Made by a program: the position numbers and the translations under genes. A stretch of DNA of 23,104 nt from a virus: IMG/VR virus record IMGVR_UViG_3300020201_000441, positions 1 to 23,104 of that record; one strand, given 5' to 3'. This document shows positions 14,642 to 20,860 of this stretch, in pieces; position 1 is the first letter of the stretch, and each line of letters starts with the position of its first letter. The notes beneath the pieces were generated by a model that was given only the letters and a program-made list of their open reading frames with translations, was not told where the DNA came from and made no database searches.

Positions 14642-14992
14642 TTATTTTTCCCCTTTGTTTGTGTCATCTTCGTGAATGATACCACGCTTACTTCTAGTGT
14701 ACATCATTAAAGCCCTCGATGCAAGGTGTAATAACGGATGGAGGCCACTTTCTTTATCGTGCATTTCTCCTTTCCAGCTCTCTTCTAAATGTCGAGACAT
14801 TGAAGCATGCATATCATTATGGCTACTTTTCTTACCGTTTGGCTCTAGCCAGTTGTTAGCTCCATGTTTTTCAGCCCCCATCCTTAAAACAGCCTTCCAG
14901 TCGTCTAGTTCGGGGGGTTGTTCTATCTCCTCCCACTTTACTTTCCAGCTTCTTACCATATTTTCTCTAATTGTGTCTTTTAATGTCCCCAT
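14642..14992 (-). CDS. dATP/dGTP diphosphohydrolase-like protein (MazZ / DUF5664 type)
   Basis: A 116-aa protein with the family signature EKHGANNWLEP (about 41-51), MSRHLEESWKGEMHDKESG (about 64-82) and HPLLHLASRALM (about 84-95). The last part matches the helix D.ESG..H..HA...L of the phage dATP/dGTP diphosphohydrolase family, an all-alpha MazG-like fold where Glu and Asp bind magnesium. Family members, including the MazZ enzyme of phages that use 2-aminoadenine, hydrolyse dGTP or dATP to monophosphate. I see no PurZ or DatZ in this window, so a Z-genome cannot be claimed. A role in nucleotide pool adjustment is most likely. Its last codons form the ribosome binding site of prkA. Confidence 0.75.
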   Translation of the reverse strand: MGTLKDTIRENMVRSWKVKWEEIEQPPELDDWKAVLRMGAEKHGANNWLEPNGKKSSHNDMHASMSRHLEESWKGEMHDKESGLHPLLHLASRALMMYTRSKRGIIHEDDTNKGEK

Positions 14993-15199
14993 TTATTTCC
15001 CCTTCTTTACTATTTCCTTTATCTCTGTTAAGGGAAGTCCTTGTAACACTTCTCCTAACTCGTAGTATGTGACAAATCTGGTTAGAATGTAGATTGTATC
15101 TGTCTGTTTCCCCGCTGATATTGCGTCTGCCACTGCCAAATTCATGGCCTGACCTGTCGCAATCTTCTCGTTCATTGTCTTTTGTGTGCCCTCACTCAT
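14993..15199 (-). CDS. 68-aa protein, unknown function
   Basis: A small soluble protein, predicted helical, beginning MSEGTQKTMNEKIATGQAMN and ending EIKEIVKKGK. No motif was recognised. Its ATG overlaps the previous stop (ATGA) and it has a GAGAGGAG ribosome binding site. Its TAA is directly followed by the next ATG, whose AAGGGGAAA site lies in its final codons. These features support expression as part of the replication operon. Confidence 0.75.
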   Translation of the reverse strand: MSEGTQKTMNEKIATGQAMNLAVADAISAGKQTDTIYILTRFVTYYELGEVLQGLPLTEIKEIVKKGK

Positions 15200-15354
15200 G
15201 ATAGCTCCTCTCTTAAATATATCGCAGCTTTTAAGTCTGCCACTGCTTGATGTTCTGTCTCCCCATAGCCGTAAATAACATCCCCTAATACGTTAGCTGT
15301 AAAGGCTTCCCAATCACCTTCATCCTCGTTTCTTCTCACTGTAATGTCACTCAT
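15196..15354 (-). CDS. HicB-like small protein
   Basis: A 52-aa protein starting at MSDITVRRNEDEGDWEAF, with GGAG 6 nt ahead of ATG, 1 nt after the exonuclease stop. The pattern of a beta strand with DEGDWEAF, then VIYGYGETEHQAVADLKAAI, resembles the partial RNase H-like fold of HicB antitoxins and related small proteins (GeTeeEAl...L..AI). No HicA toxin gene is adjacent and there is no DNA-binding tail, so a toxin-antitoxin role is not supported. It may be a HicB-fold phage protein with another job. The longer reading frame starting at 15390 would overlap the exonuclease gene by 35 nt and lacks a site. Confidence 0.65.
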   Translation of the reverse strand: MSDITVRRNEDEGDWEAFTANVLGDVIYGYGETEHQAVADLKAAIYLREELS

Positions 15355-15355
15355 T

Positions 15356-16021
15356 TTATTCTCCATTATCTGTAAAATGAACTTTTGCACTACTCATTGA
15401 CAATAACATCTGTGCATCTTTCTTGTTCTTACTATTAACTCTAAACGTCGGCTCCTCTAAAAATCTCCCTATCTCGCTCTCTAACAATGTACAAAACCTG
15501 TTGTTTTTAGTCACCTTATATACCACTATAGGCCATATAAGCTTTTCTGTCAACATCGTTAAATCGGTGGACATAATCGCCAAATATCCAACCTCCTTAT
15601 TAGTACAGTGTAGTTGAACTTGTAGCTGTGTCAAGTAAGTGAGAGGTGCATTTTCTTTATATTTCTCAAAAGTGTGTGGCCGGGTTGTCTTACACTCCAG
15701 TAGTATGTCTCCCTCAACAGCGTCCGGGGTGGCTCCCATATTTCCATTAGTGAAAAAACTCTTTCCTGCTGCTCCGCTCTCATACAGCTTAAAATTCATT
15801 CCCATTATTTCATTCGTCACTTCTACGACAACTGGCTCTAAAACTTGGCCAACTCTCGTAAAGCTGTTGCCCTTGAAAGTGCTTTCAACTTTCTCAGCCT
15901 TGAGTTTGTTGGGAGAGCTATACGGGTTAAGTCCTAATATGATCGCTGCCTCTGAGGCCGTTATGTAGCTTTTACGTAGCTTTAACCACTTCTCTTCTGT
16001 ATCTGCTATTTGAATTTTCAT
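15356..16021 (-). CDS. YqaJ-family (lambda Exo-like) exonuclease
   Basis: A 221-aa enzyme of the PD-(D/E)XK fold, expected to degrade one DNA strand 5' to 3' during recombination or replication. Visible motifs: R..YITASEAAIILGLNPY (about 16-33), GQVLEP (Glu about 62), then the catalytic core GATPDAVEGDILLECKTT, with Asp and the E-C-K triad, and YLTQLQVQLHCT, the conserved Gln helix. Start at 16021 has GGAGG 5 nt before it; the ATG overlaps the polymerase stop by 4 nt. Its partner would usually be an annealing protein, which is not visible here; the SSB-like gene upstream may help. Length matches the family. Confidence 0.9.
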   Translation of the reverse strand: MKIQIADTEEKWLKLRKSYITASEAAIILGLNPYSSPNKLKAEKVESTFKGNSFTRVGQVLEPVVVEVTNEIMGMNFKLYESGAAGKSFFTNGNMGATPDAVEGDILLECKTTRPHTFEKYKENAPLTYLTQLQVQLHCTNKEVGYLAIMSTDLTMLTEKLIWPIVVYKVTKNNRFCTLLESEIGRFLEEPTFRVNSKNKKDAQMLLSMSSAKVHFTDNGE

Positions 16022-17985
16022 GCATTCCTCCAATATTTCTTATCCCAATACTCATTAGATTTAGTCCATTCATGTCCCAACGCAGCTTCTACAGTGATTC
16101 GCACAGAACTCAAAACCTTCTGCATCTCGTCTATCATTATGTAGGCAGCTTTCTCAATTAAATCCTCCCTATTTTCCCTCACATAAAAAAGAATCTCATC
16201 ATGAATGAAGGCCTTAGGGATGAGGTCTTTATTCCCATAAAACTGTCTATACACCTCACTAACCGCAGCCTTTGCCCCTTGAGCCGCAGGACTCTGCATC
16301 AAGAACCCATTACAGAACGCTGTATATGTACACCAGCTTCTTTCAAAGCTCCCAACTTTATACTTATACACGTCCTCAAGTTCCCATTCGTCATATTCGT
16401 TCTTCGTCCATTTAGTGCTTCCCTTCATTATATAGTCTTTGTGCTTGTGTTTCAAGAAGTCTTCAAGTTCTGGATAGAGCTTAAAGAACATTCTCTTCAA
16501 TTCCACCAGCTCGTCTTGCACCAAACCCCACTCGTCTTTATTCAATCTAGCTATTCGTAAATCTGGTGCATCCAGATTGTATAACAAATAAACCAGGTCT
16601 TCCTTTCTTGACGCTTTATGCAACACTTTAAACTTGGTTTTAATGCCTGCCATGTACAGCAACTTCCGCATCGTATCAAAGCCTAGCCCCCCTGGAAAGC
16701 CTAGATTAATGGGCTTAGCTAAAGTACGGACATGTTTAAGCTCTTTCTTCCTTAATATAAATTCTTCATAACTAATCTTCTGTATATACGCCGCTAATAC
16801 AGAATGCATGTCGATCGGGCTATCCCCTCCATTCACAACATCCCTCATCTTGCTCTTTCCATACACACTATACAGCTGGTGTGCCGTAGAACTTAGCTCA
16901 AGTCCTGCATAATCTATACTTAATATCTTAAATCCCTTAGGGGGAACAAAGCAATTACGTAAGTCATATGTAACTCCTTCCACTCCCCTAGGTAGTTGTT
17001 GAATGTTTAGAGACGGGTAGAAAGAGCTTCCAGATGAAGACGTCCTTCCGGTGCTCTTGACCGTGGAATAGGAAGAATACATTGTGTCATTTCCTTCCAT
17101 TCTACTAACAAAAGCACTCAGCACCTTCTCATATACCCCAATATCTGCAAATCGCTTCAACACTTCGTCCGGCTCTTGTCCTCGATAATATTCCAAAGCC
17201 TCACCTGTTACTGAAATCGACCCCTTAGCAGTGTACATAAAATCCATGTCCTTCACTTCTATGTGTTCCTTTAGCTTCTTCATGTTCTTTCTAGGTATGT
17301 CTTTTCCTTTAACTTTGGTGCAAAATCCGTGCTCTATCAAATAGTTGTAATGAGGAGTGAGAATGTCCATAACTTCCCTTTTTAACGTCATTACACGTTC
17401 TTGGCTTATCCCCATCCCTTGAGCTGCCATTAGATTTAGGTAGACACTGCTTTTCATAGAGAGCAGGGTGTCAACTTCTATTTGCTTTTCATAAATCTTA
17501 TATGCCCAAACACTATCATCTATCGCATAGTCTATGGCTTCCTTTGGCCAGTGTTCCATCTTAATTCCATCCAGCTCACTGTAGCGCATTCTCCAACTAT
17601 CTGCCGTCTTAGTTTCCGAAATGTCAACTTTAAAATAATGATCAACTAAATAGGAAAGCCCCATCCTCATGAGTGGCTTCTCTCGGTTGATGTTAATGTG
17701 TTGTTCTCTTATCATGGTACAAATGATTCTACCTTCTTCAATAGCCTTAAACAGGGGAAGGGCTAAGTGAGGGAAGTGCGTCACTATAATACCGCATTCA
17801 AAGGTCATGTTGTGCGCAATTATTACATCGTCCTTCAGCCACTTCCTCAGCCTTTGTTCCATTTCCACCATGCCTACGAATAGAAAACTACCATTTTCTG
17901 AATGAGAGGACACACAAACAGGCTTTGGAAATATAGCATTCTCTCCAATGAGATATGACTCAAAATCTATCGCTCTCGTTGTCAT
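16018..17985 (-). CDS. Family A DNA polymerase with 3'-5' exonuclease
   Basis: A 655-aa replicative polymerase. The N-terminal proofreading domain has Exo I IDFES (Asp7, Glu9), Exo II HNMTFE (Asn59) and Exo III YAIDD (Tyr153, Asp157). The polymerase domain has motif A LSIDYAGLELS (Asp358), the O-helix R420...K424 in RTLAKPINLGFPGGLG, and motif C FIHDEI (His595-Asp596-Glu597). The O-helix position equal to E. coli Phe762 is Leu428, and the Tyr766 position is Gly432. Leu762 forms are known from environmental phage polymerases and are associated with slower or less processive synthesis. ATG follows TAGGGGAAC and overlaps the mom stop; the gene overlaps the exonuclease start by 4 nt. No helicase or primase is in the window. 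Confidence 0.97.
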   Translation of the reverse strand: MTTRAIDFESYLIGENAIFPKPVCVSSHSENGSFLFVGMVEMEQRLRKWLKDDVIIAHNMTFECGIIVTHFPHLALPLFKAIEEGRIICTMIREQHININREKPLMRMGLSYLVDHYFKVDISETKTADSWRMRYSELDGIKMEHWPKEAIDYAIDDSVWAYKIYEKQIEVDTLLSMKSSVYLNLMAAQGMGISQERVMTLKREVMDILTPHYNYLIEHGFCTKVKGKDIPRKNMKKLKEHIEVKDMDFMYTAKGSISVTGEALEYYRGQEPDEVLKRFADIGVYEKVLSAFVSRMEGNDTMYSSYSTVKSTGRTSSSGSSFYPSLNIQQLPRGVEGVTYDLRNCFVPPKGFKILSIDYAGLELSSTAHQLYSVYGKSKMRDVVNGGDSPIDMHSVLAAYIQKISYEEFILRKKELKHVRTLAKPINLGFPGGLGFDTMRKLLYMAGIKTKFKVLHKASRKEDLVYLLYNLDAPDLRIARLNKDEWGLVQDELVELKRMFFKLYPELEDFLKHKHKDYIMKGSTKWTKNEYDEWELEDVYKYKVGSFERSWCTYTAFCNGFLMQSPAAQGAKAAVSEVYRQFYGNKDLIPKAFIHDEILFYVRENREDLIEKAAYIMIDEMQKVLSSVRITVEAALGHEWTKSNEYWDKKYWRNA

Positions 17986-18575
17986 TTGTGTTCCCCTAAT
18001 TTGTATATGTATGTTATCTTACCTGCCGTATGTTTGTATGTTGCCCTACCTTCTTCCAGAGCTAGCTTTAACCTCTTAGCAAACGGCTTTAATTCCCCTT
18101 TGTATTTCGTCCTAATGGCTTTGTCGTGGTATCGTTTTCCTTCAAATATTATAACTTTCGCTCCTGCAGTGATGGCTGTCTGCTTGAAATTGGAAGCTTT
18201 ATATATAATTCCTGAGTGTCCGTATTCCTTATCTGCATAACTGACTACAACACCGTTTGGGTTCCACTCTTTCCTCATCATTCGTAACGTTGCCCCAATG
18301 AAATATGATTCTGTGTTTTTTGGGGTGTCGTCTATACAGACGAGCCTTCTTAGCTCAATCACGTCTGTAGCAACTTCTGCGAACTTCTTCCACTGATTAT
18401 GCATCGCCATTCTTCCGTAAAACATGGCACCCACCATATTGTCATCTTCATCGTATAATGCGAAACAATAGTCACTAATACATCCATTTATTGAGTGTGA
18501 ATAGTGATGAGTTTCTATAAAATTAGTAATGACACTCCGTTCGGTTTTTCTAACTTTGAAGTTTTTTAGTGTCAT
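17982..18575 (-). CDS. mom: Mom-like DNA modification protein (GNAT fold)
   Basis: A 197-aa protein with the Mom family pattern: an early HHYSHSINGC-type segment (23-32), VIELRRLVCIDD (72-83), ESYFIGATLRMMRK (89-102) and VVSYADKEYGHSGIIYKASNF (110-130), the acetyl-CoA-like binding region of Mu Mom homologues. In phage Mu, Mom changes adenine in DNA to a methylcarbamoyl-type base and protects it from restriction enzymes. Here it lies between the SSB-like gene and DNA polymerase, so a role in modifying newly made phage DNA is inferred. GGAGA lies 8 nt before ATG, and an intrinsic terminator runs directly into that site. In Mu, mom is tightly regulated because it is toxic, which fits this placement. 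The true cofactor and product are unknown. Confidence 0.85.
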   Translation of the reverse strand: MTLKNFKVRKTERSVITNFIETHHYSHSINGCISDYCFALYDEDDNMVGAMFYGRMAMHNQWKKFAEVATDVIELRRLVCIDDTPKNTESYFIGATLRMMRKEWNPNGVVVSYADKEYGHSGIIYKASNFKQTAITAGAKVIIFEGKRYHDKAIRTKYKGELKPFAKRLKLALEEGRATYKHTAGKITYIYKLGEHK

Positions 18576-18587
18576 TTTGTATTCTCC

Positions 18588-18622
18588 AATAAAAAAGGGA
18601 GGCGAGAAATCTCTCGTCTCCC
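18588..18622 (-). terminator. Intrinsic terminator upstream of mom
   Basis: Minus strand stem GGGAG, one A/C mismatch, CGAGA, a short GATT loop, then TCTCG, C, CTCCC, followed by TTTTTTATT. It sits 10 nt after the SSB-like stop and its T-tract leads into the GGAGA site of the mom-like gene. Confidence 0.85.
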
Positions 18623-18631
18623 TACATTGTT

Positions 18632-19132
18632 CTAGTCTTTTGTTACACCGTTGATTGCTGCTTGTAGTGCTGCTCGTAAGTCATCACGGCTAGATGTTCC
18701 AGTTGAGCCTTCTGAAGTGGCTTCGCCCGCTTCTAGGCTGTGTACTACTACGCCGATAAGATTAATTGTACCGCCAAGTTCATTCTTGGTGTAGGGCTGT
18801 ACAATCATACGAGCTGTACCCTTGGAATCTTTATAGAAGTTTGGCTTCTCTTCCATATCGTTTCCTGCTGCATCTACTACAGACAATTCGAACTGCGTGA
18901 ATGCACGTACAGTGTATTCGCCTTTTACGTCCACATGCTTACTTCCAATCAGGTTAGGGTTGATTTTAGAAATAACATCCTTAAACGCCTTACCTTCTTC
19001 TGTAGTGCCATCAAACTTCAATCGAATAGCATACCCTTGGGCGCTGTCCGGCTTCATGTCCTTAGCCACTTTACGATTTAAAGCTAAGAATTGGATTTCG
19101 CCTTTTGGACTTGTGATTAAATTAACTGACAT
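18632..19132 (-). CDS. Probable phage ssDNA-binding protein
   Basis: A 166-aa protein, rich in beta strand pattern and with a flexible Ser/Gly/Thr/Glu-rich region at about 136-150. It ends in a helix and a short acidic residue (GVTKD). Its position directly before mom, DNA polymerase and exonuclease genes, its size and its composition suggest an OB-fold single-stranded DNA-binding protein like those of podoviruses, although no diagnostic motif can be named. It has TAGGGGAAAAC before ATG, and a strong terminator follows, consistent with high expression relative to downstream genes. Its start overlaps the preceding gene by 16 nt. Alternative: an unrelated early protein. Confidence 0.6.
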   Translation of the reverse strand: MSVNLITSPKGEIQFLALNRKVAKDMKPDSAQGYAIRLKFDGTTEEGKAFKDVISKINPNLIGSKHVDVKGEYTVRAFTQFELSVVDAAGNDMEEKPNFYKDSKGTARMIVQPYTKNELGGTINLIGVVVHSLEAGEATSEGSTGTSSRDDLRAALQAAINGVTKD

Positions 19133-19299
19133 TTGTTTTCCCCTATTAGATTAAATACCAAAGTTTCTTTTTCCCCTATTACTACTATTGTATTGCCTGC
19201 CATCTCAACAGTTAAGCCGAACATGTCTGCCAGCTGCAACACCTCTTTTACATCTACTACTTTCTCCTTTCTACTCTTATTCTTATTCTCATTTTTCAT
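19117..19299 (-). CDS. 60-aa early protein, paralogue of the 74-aa gene
   Basis: A small protein beginning MKNENKNKSRKEKVVDVKE. GGAG lies 6 nt before this ATG, which overlaps the stop of the 27-aa gene (ATGA). Its C-terminal half, LADMFGLTVEMAGNTIVVIG then VFNLIGENKCQL, aligns with the 74-aa gene at 19884 (LAEEFGLPLMIVNGEILIEG, then VFSIVSKNKCQL), showing a duplicated phage gene. The fold looks like a helix followed by a small beta sheet. Function unknown. Its 3' end codes the ribosome binding site of the SSB-like gene, with a 16-nt overlap. Confidence 0.75.
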   Translation of the reverse strand: MKNENKNKSRKEKVVDVKEVLQLADMFGLTVEMAGNTIVVIGEKETLVFNLIGENKCQLI

Positions 19300-19379
19300 G
19301 TCATACTCCATAAAGTGTGTACAAGGATGGTTGTGGCTATTGTCACTGACGCAAATAGTATTACTATTATGTGGCACAT
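19296..19379 (-). CDS. 27-aa membrane peptide
   Basis: A tiny leftward gene with ACGGGGAAAC ahead of ATG and a stop that overlaps the next ATG (ATGA). The peptide begins MCHIIVILFASVTIATTILV and is nearly one hydrophobic helix. Both translation signals match the pattern of neighbouring genes, but its short length leaves doubt. Function unknown. Confidence 0.45.
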   Translation of the reverse strand: MCHIIVILFASVTIATTILVHTLWSMT

Positions 19380-19390
19380 ATGTTTCCCCG

Positions 19391-19579
19391 TTAGCTTGCA
19401 TATTTGATGGCAAATGCGCCTTGGCTGTTTATTTCCACCTTACTGCCGTCTTCAAACTCCCAAATGTTCGTACCGTCTACAAGCTGACTCACTGCTACTC
19501 CACTCGCTAGTGCATATTCCAGGACATCCTTAACCTCTTTTCTTGCCGCATACTCTACCACTCTTTCACTTATGTTCAT
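19391..19579 (-). CDS. 62-aa small early protein
   Basis: A small protein, MNISERVVEYAARKEVKDV at the start, then LEYALASGVAVSQLVDGTNIWEF in short form (helix, then strands), ending INSQGAFAIKYAS. The helix-plus-strand layout resembles the two paralogues nearby (LADMFGL.../LAEEFGL...), but sequence identity is too low to call it a third copy. AAAGGGGAAC lies ahead of ATG, and a perfect consensus sigma70 promoter lies about 19 nt upstream of the start. Function unknown; an early host-takeover role is a guess based on promoter strength. Confidence 0.75.
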   Translation of the reverse strand: MNISERVVEYAARKEVKDVLEYALASGVAVSQLVDGTNIWEFEDGSKVEINSQGAFAIKYAS

Positions 19580-19597
19580 TTTGTTCCCCTTTCGTTT

Positions 19598-19626
19598 ATT
19601 ATAGTTGAACTAATGTGTGTTGTCAA
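19598..19626 (-). promoter_or_regulatory. Perfect sigma70 promoter for the early/replication operon
   Basis: Minus strand TTGACA (19626-19621), 17-nt spacer, TATAAT (19603-19598). All hexamer bases match consensus. It probably drives the 62-aa, 27-aa, 60-aa and SSB-like genes, and through the terminator some of the replication genes. Confidence 0.9.
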
Positions 19627-19629
19627 GCT

Positions 19630-19806
19630 TTATTTACGTGCCCACCCTAGAAACTTGAAGGGAATGGCATAAACATACTCGTATTCTTTGTTAATGTATT
19701 CATTTATGTCTTTAATTTCCTCTTGTGCTTCCCACTCTCTTCTAATCTCTTCTTCACTTAAGACGTTCGGTACAGAAAGTCTATAATCAAATCTGCTTGT
19801 GCACAT
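19630..19806 (-). CDS. 58-aa small charged protein
   Basis: A leftward gene in an apparent gap. ATG follows TAAGGGGAAC. The sequence starts MCTSRFDYRLSVPNVLSEEE, continues with a charged helix (IRREWEAQEEIKDINEYINK), and ends in an aromatic stretch, EYEYVYAIPFKFLGWARK. No cysteine pair or enzyme motif. Its own promoter with extended upstream box lies at about 19838. Function unknown. Confidence 0.72.
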   Translation of the reverse strand: MCTSRFDYRLSVPNVLSEEEIRREWEAQEEIKDINEYINKEYEYVYAIPFKFLGWARK

Positions 19807-19837
19807 TTCGTTCCCCTTAATCCCTTCTCTTACTTTA

Positions 19838-19867
19838 ATTATAGCCTATGTTTAGAAAAAGTGTTAG
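19838..19867 (-). promoter_or_regulatory. Promoter with upstream box (set A)
   Basis: Minus strand TATAAT at 19843-19838. The -35 region is weak (CTAACA at 18-nt spacing). A 21-nt block at 19861-19881 matches 20935-20955 at 17 of 21 positions, next to the other weak-35 promoter; it may bind an activator. Confidence 0.55.
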
Positions 19868-19883
19868 GGAAATGTGTAAAGAT

Positions 19884-20108
19884 TTAGTAAACTGCTTTGT
19901 CTCCGTAATACCCTAGCTGACACTTATTCTTTGATACTATGCTGAACACAACTGTACTTTCTTCACCTTCAATCAAAATCTCGCCATTAACTATCATAAG
20001 AGGTAGACCAAATTCCTCAGCTAGCTCTATTAAGCTGTCTATGTCGACTAACTCTTTTAGCTTGTCTGTTCTGTCGGGGTGTAGTCCCCCTTTGATTAAC
20101 GTGAGCAT
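19884..20108 (-). CDS. 74-aa early protein, paralogue of the 60-aa gene
   Basis: Starts MLTLIKGGLHPDRTDKLKEL with GAGGGGGAAC before ATG; a longer frame to 20174 overlaps the promoter and is unlikely. Residues 22-66 contain SLIELAEEFGLPLMIVNGEI, then a VVFSIVSKNKCQL segment shared with the 60-aa gene at 19117. The C-terminus adds GYYGDKAVY. A helix plus beta hairpin fold is likely. Function unknown; duplication of small early genes is common in phage regions that interact with host proteins. Confidence 0.78.
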   Translation of the reverse strand: MLTLIKGGLHPDRTDKLKELVDIDSLIELAEEFGLPLMIVNGEILIEGEESTVVFSIVSKNKCQLGYYGDKAVY

Positions 20109-20144
20109 TTTGTTCCCCCTCATTGATTCCCTACTCTTACTATT

Positions 20145-20173
20145 AGTATAGTGGGGAATTCCTATCTTGTCCA
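20145..20173 (-). promoter_or_regulatory. Sigma70 promoter for the 74-aa gene
   Basis: Minus strand TGGACA (20173-20168), 17-nt spacer, TATACT (20150-20145): 5/6 and 5/6 to consensus. It is back to back with the RNA copy 2 promoter, 38 nt away. Confidence 0.75.
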
Positions 20174-20211
20174 CTATTATTTACAACTTTATAATTATTT
20201 TCATTTTACCC

Positions 20212-20240
20212 TTGACACACTCTAAAACCACTGATATAAT
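20212..20240 (+). promoter_or_regulatory. Consensus sigma70 promoter for RNA copy 2
   Basis: TTGACA (20212-20217), 17-nt spacer, TATAAT (20235-20240) with TGA before it. Identical to the copy 1 promoter at 4347-4375 on the other strand. Confidence 0.93.
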
Positions 20241-20291
20241 GCCACTAAGGGTTTCATTTGAACTACAACTAAAGGGAATTAACTATATAGT
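20212..20291 (+). repeat. 80-nt perfect inverted repeat, right copy
   Basis: Identical to the reverse complement of 4296-4375. The two copies are about 15.8 kb apart and in opposite orientation. Homology continues to 20474 with substitutions and one 39-nt identical block at 20341-20379. Confidence 0.95.
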
Positions 20292-20474
20292 AACTACGAA
20301 GTTAACTACTTAGTAGCGTTCGTATAACACCCCTTGTATGTATTCCCCGGAAGAACGCGTAGCGTTATGTAGGGGAATATGCAACAACGGTTTCTCCAAA
20401 GCTACAGCAACGTGTTCCTATATATTACCACTGCCCCGTTGAGCTTATAGAAAAGGGCTTGTAGGCTATCCCGC
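20246..20474 (+). ncRNA. Structured phage RNA, copy 2
   Basis: Rightward RNA of about 228 nt from the predicted start. The 39-nt core at 20341-20379 folds as TATTCCCC (20341-20348) with GGGGAATA (20372-20379), internal loop GGAAG/ATGTA, inner stem AACGC/GCGTT with a GTA loop. The next hairpin is GGTTT (20389-20393) with AAGCT (20399-20403), where copy 1 has AAGCC: a G-U pair replaces G-C. Between the 5' block and the core, copy 2 can form TACGAA/TTCGTA, while copy 1 has TATGAA/TTCATA, although the partners are at different places. The 3' part has GCCC/GGGC and ends with CTATCCCGC in both. No protein gene lies downstream on this strand for 500 nt; the next gene is on the other strand, which argues for an independent RNA. 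The family is unrecognised. Confidence 0.75.
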
Positions 20475-20553
20475 GAACACCGCTTCGTGCTCCCCGAATG
20501 AGCAAAGCGAAATGAGAGTACCTCTCCGGTATTTCCAGAGAGTTCCTCTTCCT
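20475..20553 (+). other. Hairpin-rich tail after RNA copy 2
   Basis: A nested stem CGCTT...GCTC with GAGC...AAGCG starts near 20487. It is followed by three alternating segments GAGAG, CTCTC and GAGAG (about 20513-20542), of which the middle one can pair with either neighbour. No T-tract follows, so this is not a standard terminator. It may be the RNA 3' end or a processing region. Confidence 0.4.
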
Positions 20554-20838
20554 CTAGTTCTTTTCGTCCATGTAGTTCTCTTCCAGAGAAATCCCGGCCA
20601 TTCTTAACAAGTAACTGCCACTAAGTCCTAGCACTTCACATAGTTCTTTATAGTGTGCTTCTTTCAACCATGCTCTTGCGTCCGCTCTCTCCTCTACGTT
20701 GCCTCCATTGGCGTCTTCTAATGCCCTCTTAATTACTGCTGTCCATAACTCTTCGTAAGCCGTCACGTCCCTCACTTGTCCTTCAAACTCCGCACTATCT
20801 ATAGAATAACTCATTCTGATGTCTCGTATTTTTGACAT
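20554..20838 (-). CDS. Conserved small helical phage protein
   Basis: A 94-aa protein with TAGGGGAATA before ATG. The central region, TAVIKRALEDANGG (about 33-46), then DARAWLKEAHYKELCEVLGL and YLLRMAGISLEE, resembles a group of small phage proteins with the pattern aL.DA.g....A..WL...f..lCe..Gl....vR. I cannot name a family with certainty; the last helices could be an HTH. Its start codon overlaps the -35 box of a rightward consensus promoter, so expression of this gene and the rightward operon may interfere. Its own promoter is the weak-35 type at about 20912. Possibly a regulator. Confidence 0.7.
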   Translation of the reverse strand: MSKIRDIRMSYSIDSAEFEGQVRDVTAYEELWTAVIKRALEDANGGNVEERADARAWLKEAHYKELCEVLGLSGSYLLRMAGISLEENYMDEKN

Positions 20839-20860
20839 TATATTCCCCTAGTGATATAAT
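20832..20860 (+). promoter_or_regulatory. Perfect sigma70 promoter for the rightward HNH-HTH-ClpP operon
   Basis: TTGACA (20832-20837), 17-nt spacer, TATAAT (20855-20860) with TGA extended -10. The -35 box overlaps the start codon of the leftward gene at 20838. The only open genes downstream on this strand are at 20982-22167. Confidence 0.88.

Noticed and set aside
15196-15354. HicB-like gene as part of a toxin-antitoxin pair
   Set aside because: No HicA-type partner adjacent; neighbours are replication genes.
20377-20454. A 23-codon reading frame inside RNA copy 2 (ATG at about 20379, right after GGGGAAT)
   Set aside because: Spacing from GGGG to ATG is only 3 nt and copy 1 has ACG at the same place, so the frame is not conserved; RNA structure explains the region better.
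4114-20474. Composite transposon or prophage attachment sites formed by the inverted repeats
   Set aside because: No transposase, no target duplication seen, and the repeats carry promoters and structured RNA; the interior is phage core replication genes.
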